Source: Ailanthus altissimus (lineage: Eukaryota; Streptophyta; Magnoliopsida; Sapindales; Simaroubaceae). Taken from it: 64,000 nucleotides of DNA. The DNA lies in contig OX327691.1 of the NCBI GenBank assembly GCA_946807835.1, positions 17,163,688 through 17,227,687 on the forward strand, given 5' to 3'. Positions 10,575 to 23,492 of this stretch are shown here, piece by piece. The first letter of the stretch is position 1; every line of letters begins with the position of its first letter. The position numbers and the translations under genes are program-made. The notes below the pieces were generated by a model, which worked only from the letters and a program-made list of their open reading frames with translations, had not been told where the DNA came from and did not search any database.

Positions 10575-12475
10575 TGTTGGGAATGTTGCTTACATGCCAT
10601 TCAAATTGTTGAATGAATGTTTATTTATTTAATATTTATATAATAAATATTTCTTTTATTCGTCAACCATTATTATTTATATAGTAAGAAGCTTAAAACT
10701 TTTTGGACATTGTAGATCTAAACGAGTTTAGGTCAATGCTAAGAGTTAACAATTTTAAAGAGTTAGAACCTTATCTGAAACAGAGACAAAGACCCGAGAA
10801 TATTATTGTAATGACATAGTTGCAAAGAGTTTGTAAATAGTGCTAAAAAATATCATTGCTCAATATGTTCTTAAAAATATCATTCCTGATCCATGATTAC
10901 CCATACTAGATGATTAGTATTCCTTTCGAATTAGTGTATGTCTATATCTGTATTATTCAGATGGTTAGTCTTAGTAAACTATGGGCTTAGTGGAAGTCCA
11001 CATAAGCATACAGGTATTCAGCAAGGATTGGATACTGAACAGACTCACGAGGATCTCATATAAATATCTCATGAAGCTGTCAATGGAGGGTCTTCTTGAG
11101 TTGAGTAGTATTCATTATCCTTTGATCTGAGTGCCATGGTGAGCTTATGAGTGATTCATCATACTTTTCTTCTACTCATATCAGAGACTTTTCATGGTTT
11201 AACCGTTGGGTATACTTGGGTATGGTTTGATACTCATAGAGTTCGGTGTGTGTAGATATGAGATCTGTCAGCTCATATGGTTAAGTTGTTTATCCAGATG
11301 CTTTAAGAATATATTTTATAAAGTCTTATGGCCATAAGTGTTAACCTTGAAAAAAGATTTTTTCATTAGGGTTAAACAATAGTGTAAAGGAGTTTGTGGA
11401 TATTATTTACGAATATACGTATCTGGAGATAAGTTCATAAATAGGCACATAAAGATTTGAAGGTCAAAATTTATATATTTACTCCTTTTGGATATAGATG
11501 ACGGATGGATTATACGAATATGATTGACCTCAACTTATATGGTTCAACACTTTATTTTGTAATATTAGTAAAGTGTGTGTGGGACATTGTTCATGGATTT
11601 TTAGAAATATTCCATAAGACAAATGGATGTGAACCTAGAGAGTCTCACAATATGAAGTATACTCATTGAGCACGAGGGTAGCAAGATAGATCATATGGAT
11701 CGATTTGAGAAAATTTTAAAAAGCAGGATACATTTTAGGACCTATTTAGAAAGTATAAACTATAGTTTATAAATGTTACAAATAGGTCCATATTACATGA
11801 AAAAGTGCAATTGCACATATGACATCCATGCATAGCCATTTGTGTGATAAATGGCAGCATGCATGGATATACATGTGACAAATGTTATCCATGCAAAGTG
11901 TTTGCATGGATAACATAAGTGACATTTATCACTCATGTATGGTGTTACATGGTAACACATGCCTTAATAAAATACATGTGACCACTTAAGAAGTTTAGAC
12001 TTTTTATAACAAATGAAAGGAGTTTCATTTGTTGTGTGAGTGAATTTTGAATGAAAATTTCAAGCAAAGATAAAAGAGAAAATGCAAACTTTGAAAAGTT
12101 ATATTTAGGTCCCAAAAGACCATTTTAAGCATTTGATACTTAAACCAATTCAGGAGTTGAGTTATTTTTTATTCTTGTACGAAATTAAGATTAAAAGCCA
12201 CTATTCTAGCTGTTCTAATCCCATCAGCTGTTGGAGTCTAGAATTGTGAGCTAAACAACAAGCTTCAAAGTTCAACAATCTTCACTAAATCATCTACAAT
12301 GTTATGTATTCGATTTTGATACCATTTTTGATTTAGTTGTAGTGTGTATATGTTGATTACATTATTATATTTCTGTGTAATGTATGTTGGACATGCATTT
12401 AAAAATTTTAATATGTACACAATCACATGCATGTACCTTAAAACACGTTAACAAGTGGTATTAAAATATATTTTG
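10575..12475 (+). repeat. Family X LTR, copy 1
   Basis: It begins tgttgggaatgttgcttacatgcc, like the other family X copies at 33063, 42044 and 43594. It shares the ordered landmarks 'gatctaaacgagtttag', 'gaaacagagacaaagaccc', 'actcacgaggatctc', 'ggtatggttt' and 'gatctgtcagctcatat'. The right edge is uncertain because no matching internal element follows. It interrupts the Tat RNase H remnant, so it is younger than that. Confidence 0.7.
11882..11916. repeat. Perfect 16-bp hairpin in family X LTR copy 1
   Basis: The arms ATGTTATCCATGCAAA (11882-11897) and its exact reverse complement (11901-11916) are separated by only GTG. Nearby shorter words (catgcatgg, acatgtgaca) repeat the theme. The arms can fold in DNA or RNA; no role is known. 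Confidence 0.85.
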
Positions 12476-13228
12476 TGTGTTTTTGAGTTATTGGAGTGTT
12501 ATTTAAAGTGTTGGGGATGCTTAGAAATAGTGAGAGCTGCATTTTGAAGTGTTTAAAATGTAAAAAATACATACTATTGAGGAAATATTAGGGCGTTATG
12601 AGTAGAATGCTGGGGCGTTCATGTGTAGAAATGAACGCTAGGGCATTCTAGGCATAATGCTAGGGCGTTCATATGTATAACGTTGGGGCATTCGCAAGAT
12701 AAAAGCAAGTTTGTTGCATATAGAACGATGGAGCGTTGGAGATATAAACGCAAAGACATTCTCTAACACAAAATGTTAGAGTATTCAAGTGTTGAATGCT
12801 GGGGCGTTAAAGCAACTTGACACAAGGGCGTCTTAGGTTGAACACTGGGGTGTGAGCAAAAAAAAGGATACATTTTTTTTGGAGCATTATATTGTATAAT
12901 GCTAGGTTGTTCAACTTTTCGAGCTGATCGTTACAAATTATATACTCTAATTTGCATTTTGTATGTGAAATATTTTTTTTTATTTAATGCAAATATAATT
13001 GTTATATTACTGTATTATAAATTATAAACATTTGTTTATGTTGTTAACTATAATAAGAGCCCTATTAGTGGGGGTTAGTTGTGCTTGCATAAAACAAATG
13101 AGTAATTATGAATCTCATTCTTATGAGATGAAGATAAATTATGAAAATAATAAATTTCTCTTAATCAGATTGAAATGTATTACATTATGAGGTAATGTTA
13201 TACATAGTCCGTGTTATCAATACGATGC
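12476..13228. repeat. Non-coding stretch with a degenerate GGGCGTT array
   Basis: No protein similarity was seen. Between about 12585 and 12905 a short word of the form A(A/T)(C/T)GCT(A/G)GGGCGTT recurs about ten times with 20-50 bp spacing; several copies are near-palindromic (AACGC...GCGTT). The rest (12905-13228) is plain AT-rich sequence running up to the Athila-like LTR. Confidence 0.6.
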
Positions 13229-14620
13229 TGATAAGGGTATATTTGTCATATATTTTCTTATATTTTTATTTTGATATTTTATTGTTTTATGAGAATAAAT
13301 GACTATTGATGTGCATTATTGTTATTTACAAGGACTAAAATGCAAAATTTTTAAAATATGAATTTGTCACCCCAACGCCACAAGAATTTTTGCCTCAGCA
13401 CTGGAACAGTGATCAAAATAAGAAAATAAAAAAAATACGACTTTTTTAAGTTGCAGTCTAGCACCTCAGCGCCAGACCGTCATCGCACCAGCAATAGACC
13501 AACGCTCTAGTGCCAACCCCTCATCACTCCAGCGGTGAGGCCTTTTACACCCAGCGACAACAGTGTAGCGCCCCTGTGGTAGTGTGAGTCCTAATCCGAC
13601 GATAATTAAGATTTCAAGCTTATATCAATTCCTATAAAAGGTCATTCGTCCCCAACCTTTAAAGAGCACCCAAGAACAATCTAAGAACATCAAGAATATA
13701 GAGCACAAGTCTTAAAGAGCAATTGGAGTTTAATTAAAGCAACCATAGAGAGAGATTCAAGGCGTTCTTCGGCATCAAGAGTTCTTAGGCTGTGCAATCA
13801 AGATAAATTCAACGTCTATATTGATTTGCTATTGATTGTATCATGATTTCTTATTATTTTTGCTGCTGTTCTCTTGTAGTCATGAACTAAATTTTCTTTC
13901 TAGGGTTAATACTTGAACTCCATATGATCGCTTAATTGTTATATCTTTTTAATATTTAACAAACTTAGTTCTTTATTATTTAAATTACTTATTCTTAATG
14001 CTTCAATATTTTTTGCCAACATATGGTGAATGAATTGGTAATATTTTTGATAAACTTGGAACAGAAATCATTATATTCAGACCTAGGTAATTTGATACAT
14101 GATTGTAGAGTAACATTCAAAGTTGCATATGCAAGTTTTAAATTAGGATAGAAATATACCTAATTGGCATATATAATCAGAAAAACGTAATCTTAATGAA
14201 TCTTAATTTATTACAAGTATCATAGGAATATAGGTATTTGGTAAATTAAGGTATACTTGCATGACCTTGAAAGAGGCTTGTGAATACATTAGTGTCTTGA
14301 TCAATAACAAAGACTAAAAAAATTAAATATTAGAGGATTAACCATTAAAAATCATATTGAGGGATAGTATTAATCTTAGGTTTTCTCTATATTTCTATCA
14401 CCTAAATCACTTTACATTGTGTTATTGCTTTTAGATTTTCTACTTTCATTCTTAGATTTTTATTTTTCTGAATAATTATTAGAAAGACATAATTTTAGTA
14501 ATTGGTTGAAAAGAAGAAATCATCCCTGTGGGTTCAACATCTGACTCTTTTGTCCCTTTATTACTTGCATACGATAGTGTATACTTGCACTCAATTTTAA
14601 GATATAGAAATATCGCATCA
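13229..14620 (+). repeat. Athila-like LTR family A, copy 1
   Basis: It starts tgataagggtatatttgtc and ends atatcgcatca (TG...CA). It shares the full order of landmarks with 18037-19424 (inverted) and 51306-52549: a GC-rich block with GCGCCAG-like words, 'gagcacaagtcttaaagagc', 'gatgcatgat'-like motifs, and the 'gtatacttgcactcaatttt' end. No primer site or Athila coding follows the right edge, so it is a solo or orphan LTR. Flanking 5-mers (gatgc, ggtac) do not match. Confidence 0.8.
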
Positions 14621-17590
14621 GGTACTAGTCTGGTCATCTTGCTCTTTTTTTTAATATCGCTAAAGTATGAAGGATTTGATCAGTGTGATTCGGAATATGC
14701 TGGTTAAACATAAGTTGAGGCAAATATAAATGAAAGTATTATCCAATATCGATAAAGTGTGACTGTAATATTAGTAACTTATATTTGATCATTGATAAGT
14801 AAATTTAGAATACACTTATCCAATATCGCTAAAGTGTGAGGATAAAGTATATTTAGGATCAGAAGTAAGAGTTGTATAAGATGTAATTGACAAGAGTTGT
14901 CTACCTTTTGAGTTTTACAAAGGTTAATATTGCTAAATTATGAGGTCTAAGTAGAATGCTGATTAGATCTACTTCTCACTGTATAGTTTAAAATGATTAA
15001 ATTTTTATTTTTTTGTTTGAGAGATTATGGCAAATATATAAAGAAGTGAGAGGGTGCTTTTAGATTAAAAAATATATATTAGTTATATCTATGATCTAAA
15101 ACATTATCAATTGACAATTTTAAAATATTTTTGTTAACATCTTTTATTTTGTCTTATAAAGATAAGATGGCTTCTAAAAATCCATTGGTACTCATACTTG
15201 ATGCTAATTCGCTAAAGGGCGTCGATAACTACTTAGACTGACTGATGAATCTCAGAATAATTCTGGATTCAGAAAAGCTTGGATACATAATAGATCAGAG
15301 AATGCCAAAAGGTGTTTTTGAAGTTTCCACTGACGAAAAGGTTCTGACTTATAAGAAATAGGTCAATGTTGATTTGAAAGTCAAGTCGTACATCATTGTC
15401 TCAATGTCAAATGAGCTTCGGAGGGAGCATGTACACATGGATAATACGAGTAGCATTATGCTCCACCTGAAAAAGTTGTTTAGAGATAAATCACATGTAG
15501 AACTCTATAGGATCTCTAAATCACTTTTTCAGCTTAAGTTGGCTGAAGGTAGTTCAGTAAGTCCCCATGTACTTAAGATGATTTCTTACATCAAAAAGTT
15601 GGAGATTATGAAAGTTTCTCTAAAAAATAACTTGGGGAATAACTTGATTCTCTAGTCTTTGCTGAAGTCTTTTGCACAATTTATTATGAACTTTAACATA
15701 TAAGGACTAACTCCAACTTATGTTGAGTTGCATAACTTGTTGCAGACAACTGAAAAGGACATTAAAAATGAAGGTACAACCTTTATAGTTCAGACTGGTG
15801 CTTCATCTTTTGTCCCAAAGGCTTCTAGGAAGTCTAAAGGGAAGAAGAAGGTAAAGAAGACACCATATTCAGGTCTTCAAAGACATGTCATATCGAAGCA
15901 AAAAGATCAGAAGAAAAACAAGGAAAAGTATTTCCACTGTAGCGGTGACAGACACTGGAAATGTAACTGTCCAAAGTACATTGCCATAATAAAAAAAAAC
16001 CCATCAAGTATTTGTTTACCATTTATTAACATTTCATTAGCATATGATGCTTCTAGTGGCTGGGTGTTAGATACCATATGTCATTCTCATATCTGTAATA
16101 TGTTGTAGGGTCTGAAGGAAATTAGACAGTTACAGCAAGGAGAAGTCCAGTATCGTATTGGAAATGGTAATTTCCTATAGGTCGAAGCAGTTGAAAATTT
16201 TCAATTAATTCTCCCATGTAATTGAACTTTAATATACTGAACATTATCAGACAGATTATATTCCTCCTTATGATAAACACTAAGGGCTATCATGTATTTA
16301 TTTGAAACTATTCTTTATATTTATGTAATGCGGATAATATTTTATTAGTTGAATGTTAGTTAGTGAATGGTCAATATATTTTAAATGCAAGAGGACATAT
16401 CTTAAATACATAAGTAAACACAGGTAGTAGTTTGGAAGCTTTAAATAATATAGAATTATAGTATATAAGGTTAGGTCATATTGGTGTGAGACGCTTAACC
16501 CGTCTAGTTAAGGATAATCAGATACCTAATCTTACCATAAAACCCTTACCTGTTTATGAATTTAGTATTCAAGAAAATATAACTAAATCTCATTTTGTAG
16601 GTGTTGGACATCAAACTACTGATTTTTTAGAATTAGTACATAATGACGTATGTAGTCTAATGAATCAAACGACTATGGGTATTTTTTGATACTTCGTCGT
16701 CTTTATCAATGATTTGTCACGATATGGATATATGTATCTTATAAAACACAAGTCAAAAACCTTTGAAATGTTCAAAGAATTTTGATTGGAAGTAAGAAAC
16801 AAACTGTCTATGAATTCACTGCTCATGTATTCACCGTATCGATCTAATCAAGTACATTTGATATATAAATCGGTATGTATATGGTCCTTGCTCAATATAA
16901 TCCTCGAGGAATTAGAATTTATTAGATATGGTTTAATGAATTATGAGCCTCACCGATCTTTCAAAATATCTTTGGAGTTATGCTCTAGAAATCGCTGCTT
17001 ACTTGTTGAACAGAGTTCTATCAAAAGCTGTTCCTACTACTCCGTATGAGATATAGACTGGGAGAAAATTGAGTCTTAAGTATGTTAAGATTTGTGGTTG
17101 TCATGCTTACGTAAAAGTTACACAACATGATAAACTTGTACCTAAGGGGTACAAGTATCGGTTCATTAGATATCCTAAACATTCTATAGGATATCTATTC
17201 TATGCTTCAGAGGAAGAAACGTATTCATTGTTCGCTATACCACTTTCCTAGATAAACTATTTCTCATGAGTCATAGGGATTGTAGAAAGATTAAACTTGA
17301 TGAGGCAATCCAGAAATTAATGAACCAACAATGGAACCTGAGACTTAATTGAGTGAAATACCTTTAACACACCCTTTACATAGGTCAGAAATGATATCAA
17401 GACCACCTATAAGGTCTAGAATGATGCCTAGAGGTGTCTTTGACCTTTTCTTTAGTTGAAGAAAAATATCCTATGACTTATAGAGAAGCGATGTTGGACA
17501 TCGATTTAGAGAAATGGCAAAAATCTATGAAATTCAAAATTGACTCTATGCGTGTCAATCAAGTTTGAGATAAACATGATGCACTTTCAT
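14621..17590 (+). pseudogene. Ty1-copia gag and integrase relic
   Basis: From about 14960 the plus strand holds a decayed copia element. Gag is clearest at 15374-15655 ('SMSNELRREHVHMD', 'LKKLFRDKSHVELYRISKSL', 'HVLKMI'). Next comes a Lys-rich linker and a zinc knuckle at 15930-15980 whose first Cys is Tyr ('YFHCSGDRHWKCNCPKY'). The protease site reads 'WVLDTICHSH', with DTG changed to DTI. An integrase segment follows at 16486-17049 ('DFLELVHNDVC', 'AYLLNR'-like), then 'KYVKICGCHAYVKV' at 17069. A start of reverse transcriptase near 17470-17560 ('MTYREAMLDIDLEKWQKSM') is cut at about 17590. 14621-14960 is featureless. The relic is non-functional. Confidence 0.8.
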
Positions 17591-17599
17591 GGATAGAAA

Positions 17600-17990
17600 G
17601 TGTACACCACTATCAGATATACCTCAAAATATTGTCGAATCTTATCTTTGGCTTTAAACAAGGTAAGAACGAGCTTTTTTGTTGCCGAATATTTAGTTTT
17701 TGTATTAGCATTTTGCTGGTGTAGAAAACCAATTCTTATTAGCCTTTCTTTTCTTCGAACAAAACTGCACCAATTATTACATTGAACAATGAAAGATATA
17801 AAAATAAAGTCTTGTTAAGACGTGGGAAAGATAGTATCTGTGGCTTCCTTAGATATTCCTTCAAGTTTTGCAAGGTTTCTATTTGTTCTAGCCCTTACAG
17901 AATCTTATATTTAACTTTGATGGCTTAGAAGAAGGGTCTGTATTTGCCTAACATTCTAGAAATAAATTTGTTTAATGTTGTTACTCTTCT
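17600..17990 (-). pseudogene. Tat-type RNase H scrap
   Basis: Minus-strand translation with shifts gives 'LQNLKEYLRKPQILS', 'LNKTLFLYLSLFNVIIGAVLFEEKKG' (given here in two short motifs, LFLYLSL and IIGAVL) and 'FYTSKML', the pattern of the connection and RNase H region of Ty3-gypsy Tat pol. It lies between the end of the copia relic and the inverted family A LTR. It is too short and shifted to be active. Confidence 0.65.
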
Positions 17991-18036
17991 AGTCAGGATC
18001 TACTCTTTCTTTAGTGTTTTAGGAATTACTAATTAC

Positions 18037-19424
18037 TGATGCGATAATTCTATATCTTAAATTGAGTGCAAGTATACACTATCATATGCAAGTAATAAAG
18101 GGACTAAATAAGTCGGATGTCGAATCCACAGGGATAATTTCTTCTTTTCAACCAATTACTAAAATTATATCTTCCTAATAATTATTCAAAAAAATAAAAA
18201 TCTAAAAATGAGTGTAGAAAATATAAAAGTAACAACACAATGCAAAGAGAATTAGGTGATAGCAATATAGAGAAAACCTATGATTAATACTATCCCTCAA
18301 CATACTTTCTAATGAGTAATCTTTTAATATTTAACTCCCTTAGTCTTTGTTATTAATCAAGACATTAATGTATTCACAAGCCTTTTCCAAAGTCATGCAA
18401 GTATACCTTAATTTACCAAATATCTATATTATTATGGTACTTATAATAAATTAAGATTAAGTCTTATTGATCATACATGCCAATTAGGTATATTCTGGTC
18501 TTAAATTGAAACTTGCATATGCAACATTGAATGTTACTCTACAATCATGCATCAAATTACTTAGGTTGATTCCTCTTCTGAGTTTATCAATAATATTACC
18601 AACTCATTTACCATATATTGGCCAGATAAATTGAAGCATTAAGATCAAGTAATTTTGAATATCAAAAAACTAAGTTTATTAAATATTCAAAAGATATGGC
18701 AATTAAGCACACATATTGAGTTCAAGTATTAATCCTAGAAAATAAGTTTAGCTCATGGCTACAAGAGAACAATAGTAAAAATAATAATAAATCATAATAC
18801 AATCAATAGCAAATTGATATAGACGTCGAATTGCTCTTAATTGCACTACTTAAGATACTCTTGATGCCAAAGAACGTCTTAAATCTCTCTCTAAAGTTGC
18901 TTCAATTAAACTCATATTGCTCTCCAAGACTCGTGCTCTGTATTCTTGGTGTTCTTCAATGTGTCTTGGGTTGCTCTAGGTTTATTCTTAACGGTTGGGA
19001 ATGATTGGCTTTTTATAGAAATTGATATGAGCTTGAAAATCTCAATTCTCATCAGACTAGGACTCGCGCTACCACTGGGGCACTATGCAGTTATCGCTAG
19101 GGCGACACGTGAAAAGGCTTAACCGCTGGAGCGGTGAAATGTTAGCCCTGGGGTGTTGGCCTATCGCTGGTGCGATGATTATTTGGCGCGAGAGCGCCAG
19201 ATGCAACTTAAACATGTCATTTTTCTTATTTCGATCACTGTTCCAGCGCTAGGGCGATAATCCTCATGGCGTTGGGGTGTTGGACACATACTTCACCGCC
19301 TTTTATGTCGTTCAAGTCCCTATAAATAATAATAATGCACATAAATAGCCATCTATTCTCATAAAATAATAAAATATCAATAATAAAATCATGAGAAAAT
19401 ATATGACAAATTTTCCCTTATTAC
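18037..19424 (-). repeat. Athila-like LTR family A, copy 2 (inverted)
   Basis: The plus strand starts tgatgcgataattctat and runs backwards through the landmarks of 13229-14620, ending near ttttcccttatta. The 5-mer attac precedes the left edge (18032-18036) and recurs at 19420-19424, a plausible target duplication with slight loss at the LTR tip. A solo LTR is the likeliest explanation. Confidence 0.8.
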
Positions 19425-19779
19425 CTCAAAATTAAAACTTGGGAGGAATTGGTCTTGATTCCTCTCATGCTAACTACATGACTCAAGAAGTTCCCTGATA
19501 AAACACCAAAAGCCATATCCAATATAGTAAAATGGACATAACTCTCAATACAGAAATCAAAATGAAGAAATTCTTGAACCTGAAGTAATATGACTCAATC
19601 TTACATAAACTTGAAAAATAATTTAAAAGCCATATCCAACATTTTATTGGCCAAGATTGGGATACAATAGAATTGGATTACAACTTCCGTTCAACTTGAC
19701 GCACCTCATGTATTTGGACCGTATTTCACAAAATATGTACCTAATAAGTATGATTCTTGAAACTAAGAAATACTAACTC

Positions 19780-20972
19780 AATTATCAATAACTCTAACGT
19801 TGATAACAAAGTCCAAAGTAGTCGTTATCATAAACCAAATTATATTGCAAATTGGTAAAAGGATTGTTGGTCGAAATCTAATGTATCTTTTGTATTTTGT
19901 CCATATCTTATTGGATACTAATCTAAATTGTATGAACCTTTTGGTTATAGAAAGAAGAGACAAAATACTACAACTTTCTTGTCGACCAAAAAAGGCTACA
20001 TTGATCATTTACATTATCAAAAAGGTGCAGAAATTAAGTGAAGGAGTGGGTGGCCTAAATTATTGAAGATTGAAGTTATACTAAACATGTTTCCATTCAT
20101 TGCCTATACAAGGACCTTTAGGAGGCTAATGGGCGTTTTTTTTTCATGCTTTACAATTCTCTCAAATACTTTCCTTTAACATTCATAAGAATAAATTGTA
20201 AGCTAGGTTAGAGGTCTTAGTAAGGTTAGAGATGAACTTTTATATGTTATAAATTCACTTTTAGACTTTAATTTGTTTTGTCAAGAACTACAATGTTGTA
20301 AGTTTGTTTGTGTCTAAACTCTTATCTATAATTTTTTCTATAATCCAATGGTTATAATTATCATATTTTATATGTTTTTAGTCATGCTTGTTTTTTTATG
20401 AGATTCTTGTTGATTTATAATTGTTATTGGTTATATTATTTTACAAGTTAATCTTTTACTACAATATTATTAATCAATATATTGTTGATCTTAGATAACA
20501 TGTAAAGACAATAATTGTTTGATATTCAAGCTACTCTTTTACTACAATATTATCAAAATGATATATTATTGATCTTAGACAACTTATATAAATGAACATA
20601 GTTTCTGTTAATGTTTGCAAAGAGTTTAGTTATATCAAATACTTGCATTATCAAATGTGCTATATTTTACTTATCTTTCGATTCGTTGTTTGGGATGTGA
20701 AACTTTTAATTGAGTTATAAATATTGAATCAAAGTATAAAATAGATTTATGATGCATAATTGTGATTCATGAAGCCTTGCTTACATCATCATAAGACTTC
20801 TCTCTTAATTCATATACAATTATATCTCATCTATATAAACCAATTAGTTAATTTCTCATTTGTTACTGTTTTAATATTTTTATTTCACTAATCTATTTTG
20901 CCAAAAACTTTCTCGTGCGATCGACACCTCAATTTATACTGCGATAGCCGCATTACATTTTAAGCGTAAACA
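19780..20972 (+). repeat. 5' LTR (3' part) of the Athila-type element
   Basis: The segment is the reverse complement of about 30538-31690 in its conserved blocks, for example those around 'ggattgttggtcgaaatcta', 'gaagagacaaaatact' and 'gatcgacacctcaattta'. It ends ...taagcgtaaaca just before the primer site. The upstream LTR edge is not clear: homology with the second copy fades near 19790, so the LTR may start between 19425 and 19800. Confidence 0.7.
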
Positions 20973-20975
20973 AAA

Positions 20976-20998
20976 TTTGGTGCCATTGCTAAGGAGGA
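20976..20998 (+). other. Primer binding site, Athila type
   Basis: TTTGGTGCCATTGCTAAGGA matches, with changes, the TGGCGCCGTTGCCGGGGA primer site typical of Athila elements. It lies three bases after the LTR end, which fixes the boundary and orientation. Confidence 0.8.
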
Positions 20999-21119
20999 TC
21001 ACTAGGTGAAAGTAGGTTACGTTTATCAATACTAAAACAGTAACTTTGTACATTTATTTTTTTTTTTGTGTAAAATTTTAGTTATTAAATTTATTTCCTT
21101 TGTTGTAATTTATTTTATT

Positions 21120-21700
21120 ATCCATGGTTGGTTCTACCACCTAACTTAGTTTATTTTCTTCTTGTATTTTTATTTAATTTTGCATAGTTAGTTCTACTAC
21201 ATAACTTAGTTTATTTTCTTTTATTCATTTATTGTATTTTATAGATTATTTTTTTTTGTTAATTTGTTGCATTTTATTTTATTTTTATGGTTAGTTCTAC
21301 CACTTAACTTAATTTATTTTATTTTATTTTATTCATTTGTTATATTTTATAGTTATTTTTTTGTTTTATATTGTATTTTACAGTTTATTATCTTTTGTAT
21401 TTATTGTATTTTATTTTAATTTTCATAGTTGGTTCTACTACTATCTGACTCTTTTAATTTCTTGTTGTATTTTATTTCACTTCTTGTATTTTATTATGAA
21501 TCCCATTAATTTTATTTTCTTCATTTATTTATGATGATTTATTATACCACCTAACTCAATTATTTATTTATTTTATTTTATATTCTATGGTTGGTCTTAC
21601 CACTTAACTCTTTTTATTTTTTATTGTATTTTATTTCACTTAATGTATTTTATCTCATTTTTATAGTTGATTTTACAACCTAACTCATTTTGTTTTTCTT
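21120..21700 (+). repeat. Degenerate repeat array in the Athila leader
   Basis: A motif of the form atagttggttctaccacctaact recurs seven times, starting near 21125, 21183, 21287, 21425, 21533, 21587 and 21661, separated by variable TTTTATTTTATT tracts. Spacing is irregular (about 58-138 bp). It fills the untranslated leader between the primer site and gag. Confidence 0.7.
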
Positions 21701-21769
21701 TTGTTCACTTCTTAATTTTTCCTTGAGAGTTTCCTTCGAAAAACAAAGTTAAAAAAAAAGAAAAAAAAG

Positions 21770-22900
21770 TTGTTAGAATGTATGCATCGACTTAGAGACA
21801 AACAAGGAAGATTTGTGAGAGAAATAAAACTAAAACCACCACTGCAATTTGTAAAGAAAGAGAATTCACCATCTAGTTCATCTTATAATTCCAACATAAT
21901 GAGCCAACACTAGGATAACCCTATTATGACCCTAAAAGACTACTTGCACCATACTCACATAGTCACAACATCATGCATTATATTTTAACCTATTACACTA
22001 TATTTAGATTTTAAATCTGGAATGATACAACTTCTATTCACTTGTCATGGTCTATATAGTGAAAATTTTTATATGCATGTTAGGAATTTGAAGAGGTAGT
22101 AGCCACCTTCCATAGTTAAATCGAAGCCATAGACACTGTTAGGTTTAAATTTTTCTCTTTATCTTTAAAAGACAAAGCAAAGTGTTGGCTATAGTCTTTG
22201 AAGCTGAGGTCTATAGGAACTTGGGCAGAAATAACCTAAGTATTTTTTAATAAATATTTCTCACAACACAAAACTAATGGCCTGAAAATACAAATTTCTT
22301 CATTCTCCCAAAAAAACAGTGACACCTTGTATCAAGTTTGAAAAAGGTTTAAAGAGTTGTTAAATTTGTATCCTCACTATAGGTATGCAAATTGGCGCTT
22401 AGTTAGCTATTTTTATAAGGGACTCACAATTAGAGAGCACCAATTTGTTGAGATGACATGTAATGGGGAGTTCCTTCACAAAGATCCTGAGGAGGCCATA
22501 GAATTCCTTAATAACTTAGCCGAAAAAACCCATACATGGACTGGACCTAGTACTATTAAAAGCACAAATAGGTCAGACCTACTGGAGTTTTTCATCTTAG
22601 GGAAGAGGATAACCTTAAAGCCTAATTAGAGGTCTTAACTAAGGAATTAGAGGCCTTGAAAATCAAAGATAGAAGGATCACCCACATGGTTGTTAAGGTT
22701 GATTCATATGATGTTTGTTTTGTCTGTAGAGAAGCAGAACACTTAGCTCAAGATTGCCCCACTTATAGTGAGATGAGAGAGATATATGAGGAACAATGTA
22801 ATGCCCTAAGGATGTATAAGAAGCCTTATTCACCCTACTCTGAAACCTACAATCCTAATTGGAGAAACCACCCAAACTTTAGTTGAAAATCTGACCAACA
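21770..22900 (+). pseudogene. Athila-type gag with zinc knuckle
   Basis: The gag core starts near 22130 in broken frames ('FFSLSLKDKAKCWL', 'IGTWAEIT', 'NSDTLYQV'). It continues cleanly at 22357-22629 with 'YANWRLVSYFYKGLTIREHQ', 'CNGEFLHKDPEEAIEFLNN' and 'TWTGP', which are strongly typical of Athila gag. A zinc knuckle follows at 22716-22760 (C-x2-C-x4-H-x4-C in 'CFVCREAEHLAQDC'). Stop codons at 22204, 22234 and 22627 and frame changes split it. This was the capsid/nucleocapsid protein. Confidence 0.85.
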
Positions 22901-23492
22901 AGCCAATAACCTTTGAAAACAAGAACTACAAGCAACAAAGTCTCATATTGTACCCCAATATAATGCATGACTAATTAAGAGTCCTTTAGATAACACATTA
23001 CAAGCATTTATAGAGGCACAAAGTAAGACTAATAAAAAATTTGAAACAGTTCTTGCACAGGTGGTAGACGAAAATAAAAAAATCAATAGTCAAATCACTA
23101 AGCTGACCAGTGCCTTAACTATATAAGAGCGAGGTAAGTTTCCATCTCAACCTCAATCTAATTTAAAAGGATAATTCATGGTACAAGCCTCTACTTCTGG
23201 TGCATAAAATTTCAATGAAGTCAATGCCATTACCACTTTAAGTGGTAAGATTGTGAGTGAGCCTACTTGTCCAACCAACACATCTATAAATAGTAAAGAC
23301 ACCACATTGAAAAAGAGGCCACATTTAAATAAGAGCTCGAAAATAAATTTTCAATTCTAGTACCTTTTCTCCAAGTTGAGATTTTAGAATATTTAAAATA
23401 AGTTAAGAATAATCTTCCATTGTTGCATTTGATTAAATAGGTTTCAATTATTGGTGGATCTAAAGCACGTGTGGGTGTATGCATGTGCAATT

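Noticed and set aside
19800..20066. Open frame with a look-alike at 31459-31665 on the other strand
   Set aside because: The two translations are similar, but only because both lie in copies of the same Athila-type LTR. Changes are not biased to silent sites as far as can be judged by eye.
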